Below are positions 62,569 through 64,000 of a stretch of 64,000 nt of DNA, piece after piece. The DNA comes from Vagococcus sp. CY52-2 (GTDB taxonomy: Bacteria > Bacillota > Bacilli > Lactobacillales > Vagococcaceae): assembly GCF_022655055.1 (NCBI RefSeq), contig NZ_CP093384.1, forward strand, positions 1,860,001 to 1,924,000, read 5' to 3'. The position numbers were made by a program, and so were the translations under genes. Position 1 is the stretch's first letter. Each line of letters opens with the position of its first letter. A model generated the notes under the pieces. It saw only the letters and a list, made by a program, of their open reading frames with translations. It did no database searches and was not told the DNA's origin.

Positions 62569-63339
62569 TTAATTCAAATTTTTTTCAATAGTATTTTTTG
62601 CCTCTAACATGTTATCAATCACATAATTTCTAAATTCTTCATTTACTCTAAATTTCGGCATACTAACACTAAATGCTCCTTCAATCCGTCCTTGTTTAGT
62701 CATTATAGGCATAGCAATACAATAACAATCTTCTTCCATTTCCTCATCATCATAGGCAATATTCGTTTCTTTTATTTTCTGTAATTCTTTCTTCATCAAA
62801 AATTTATTAGTAATAGTATTTTCTGTATAAGCCTGTAGCGGAACTGTTTTAAAGTAGTGATCTAATTCTTCATCATTATATGCCGATAAAAATACTTTTC
62901 CCATTCCTGTCGAATAAAGAGGTTTTCTTGCTCCAACCTTAGATGACATATAAATCGACTTTTCCTTAGGTTCTAGTTTATCGATATAGATCAATTCATT
63001 ATTATTTGACATCCCTAAATGAATTGTTTCATCTACTTCTAACTGAAGTTTTTCTAAACTGGGCTCAGCTATGTTTTTTAACATCGAATTACTTGAATAT
63101 ACTTGACTATATTTTACTATGCTAGGACCTAAATAATATGTTTTACTTTTTTCATTTCGTGTTACATATCCAATCAGTATTAATGTATCTAATATTTTTA
63201 ACGCGGTAGATGTTGTCAGCCCTGATAATTCTGCAACCTCTTTCAGTGTAACATCGCCTGTTGTTTCTGCTAAGCAATCTAATATTTTAGCCGCTTTAAT
63301 CAATACTGTTCCATATGGTTTCAATTGATTGTCTTTCAC
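62569..63339 (-). CDS. IclR-family transcriptional regulator (KdgR-like by operator match)
   Basis: A 256-residue regulator with an N-terminal IclR winged helix (about 10-75, DVTLKEVAELSGLTTSTALKILDTL) and a C-terminal effector domain (about 85-255, YSTGMGKVFLSAYNDEELDH; YCIAMPIMTKQGRIEGAFSV). The start is GTG, with AGGTGA upstream. Its own promoter carries palindromes like those upstream of kduI, 22 kb away. KdgR proteins of the IclR family repress kdu genes in other bacteria and respond to ketodeoxygluconate (established family role), so this is probably the uronate repressor. Confidence 0.88.
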   Translation of the reverse strand: MKDNQLKPYGTVLIKAAKILDCLAETTGDVTLKEVAELSGLTTSTALKILDTLILIGYVTRNEKSKTYYLGPSIVKYSQVYSSNSMLKNIAEPSLEKLQLEVDETIHLGMSNNNELIYIDKLEPKEKSIYMSSKVGARKPLYSTGMGKVFLSAYNDEELDHYFKTVPLQAYTENTITNKFLMKKELQKIKETNIAYDDEEMEEDCYCIAMPIMTKQGRIEGAFSVSMPKFRVNEEFRNYVIDNMLEAKNTIEKNLN

Positions 63340-63353
63340 GCTTTCACCTCATT

Positions 63354-63391
63354 ATTTCCTAATAAGAAACGGAATATTCTTATTAGGAAAT
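63354..63391 (-). promoter_or_regulatory. autoregulatory operator of the IclR-family gene
   Basis: Perfect 15-bp arms ATTTCCTAATAAGAA (63354-63368) and TTCTTATTAGGAAAT (63377-63391) with an 8-bp centre; each arm is itself a near-palindrome. It lies 3-8 bp upstream of the ribosome site, a repressing position. Confidence 0.8.
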
Positions 63392-63435
63392 TGTACCATA
63401 GATTAGTAAAAATAGGTAGTATCCTCTTAACCTGC

Positions 63436-64000
63436 TCACTTTTCAAGCCAACTAGCTAGTAGGTTAATGTATTTATCTCGTTCTTCTACAAACGGCATAT
63501 GTCGACTGTGTTGAAATAACTCCCAGGTTGCGTTTGGAATTTCATCATACATTGTTTTGGCAAGTACAGGGGTACACAAGTCATTCGCCCCACTAATAAT
63601 TAAGGCAGGCACCTTAATCTGATGCAATTGAGCGGTATAATCAAATGTTTTTAATGTTCCCATAGGAAAGAATTCATTTGGTCCCCACGCATACAGATAA
63701 GCTTGCTCTCCTCTGGTTTTTTGACGTCTAAGAGGTTCCGGAGATGTTTTAGTTGGCATATCACCTGCATGTCGTTGCATAAATAGGTCATTTGCTTTTA
63801 AATACTCTGGTTTTGAGAAATCATTGTTTGCTTCAGCATATGCTATAGCCTCTTGCTCTTTTTCATCCATTAATTTGATTAAACGATGTTGCTCTTGTTT
63901 CCATAATTCCGCAGACGATAAGGTACTCGATAAAATAATACTGTCTACACCACTAGGTTTTTTGTCACACATATATTTAAGAAGCAACATCCCTCCCCAT
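63436..64000 (-). CDS. alpha/beta hydrolase, proline iminopeptidase-like (5' end beyond the window)
   Basis: At least 188 codons are visible. The window edge cuts the nucleophile elbow: the last codons read WGGMLLLKYM, which fits the GQSWGGMLALEY motif of S33 proline iminopeptidases, so the gene starts outside and the internal ATG at 63990 is not the start. Downstream are the cap domain (RRQKTRGEQAYLYAWGPNEF), the catalytic aspartate region PALIISGANDLCTPV, and the histidine in FQHSRHMPFVEERDKY. It removes N-terminal proline from peptides if the family call is right; other S33 hydrolases are possible. Confidence 0.82.
   Translation of the reverse strand, partial: WGGMLLLKYMCDKKPSGVDSIILSSTLSSAELWKQEQHRLIKLMDEKEQEAIAYAEANNDFSKPEYLKANDLFMQRHAGDMPTKTSPEPLRRQKTRGEQAYLYAWGPNEFFPMGTLKTFDYTAQLHQIKVPALIISGANDLCTPVLAKTMYDEIPNATWELFQHSRHMPFVEERDKYINLLASWLEK

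Noticed and set aside
1-64000. tRNA or rRNA genes, prophage or replication origin
   Set aside because: No cloverleaf-like conserved tRNA sequence, rRNA segment, phage structural gene, dnaA-box cluster or integrase was seen on either strand by reading; a dedicated search was not possible.

Overview
The window is low-GC Firmicutes chromosome. Sortase-anchored LPxTG proteins, a fused GshAB, an arcABC-arcR-arcD arginine deiminase operon, fruR-fruK-fruA, Gls24/Asp23 stress genes and many mannose-family PTS parts together suggest a member of the Lactobacillales, most likely Enterococcaceae (Vagococcus or Enterococcus). This is inferred from gene content; no rRNA or tRNA gene is present to settle it. 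Nearly everything is on the minus strand.

Region 1 (1-7.6 kb): a YclNOP-type siderophore ABC importer (ATPase cut by the window edge) behind a clear Fur box, a YueI-family protein on the plus strand, an aldehyde dehydrogenase, and gshAB. Upstream of the aldehyde dehydrogenase lies an orphan LicT/BglG-type RNA antiterminator with its terminator. Region 2 (7.7-21.5 kb): the fructose operon with a direct-repeat operator, argS behind a strong hairpin, the arginine deiminase operon, argR, and a phosphohexomutase. Region 3 (21.6-26.7 kb): an amino-sugar/tagatose cluster (GntR regulator, agaS, lacD, decayed lacC) and a broken FUSC-type membrane protein gene.

Region 4 (26.7-41.2 kb) is a glycosaminoglycan (hyaluronan/chondroitin/heparin) fragment utilisation locus. 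A heparinase-like lyase, an unsaturated glucuronyl hydrolase (GH88), a complete mannose-family PTS (IIB, IIC, IID, IIA) and a YajC-like protein form one operon. It sits behind a consensus sigma-54 promoter and a likely enhancer site, next to a LevR-type activator. The released unsaturated uronate is handled by kduI, kduD, kdgK and a KDPG aldolase, with an MFS transporter and an uncharacterised discoidin-like protein. The kduI promoter carries an operator like the one in front of an IclR-family gene 22 kb away at 62.6-63.3 kb, which suggests one regulatory circuit spans both.

Region 5 (41.2-63.4 kb) is accessory. Fragments of IS1182-, IS6-, IS30- and ISL3-type elements, all with broken transposases, and two copies of a ~126-bp inverted-repeat unit surround functional islands. 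These are a DUF3290-DUF421 pair, a CsbD/Gls24/DUF2273/AmaP envelope-stress cluster, a TraX-family membrane protein, a BceAB/YxdLM-like ABC transporter with a YxeA-family protein, and two large LPxTG surface proteins. One surface protein has 12 near-identical 87-residue Ig-like repeats. The other has a probable thioester domain and nine Cna-B domains. The window ends inside a proline-iminopeptidase-like hydrolase.
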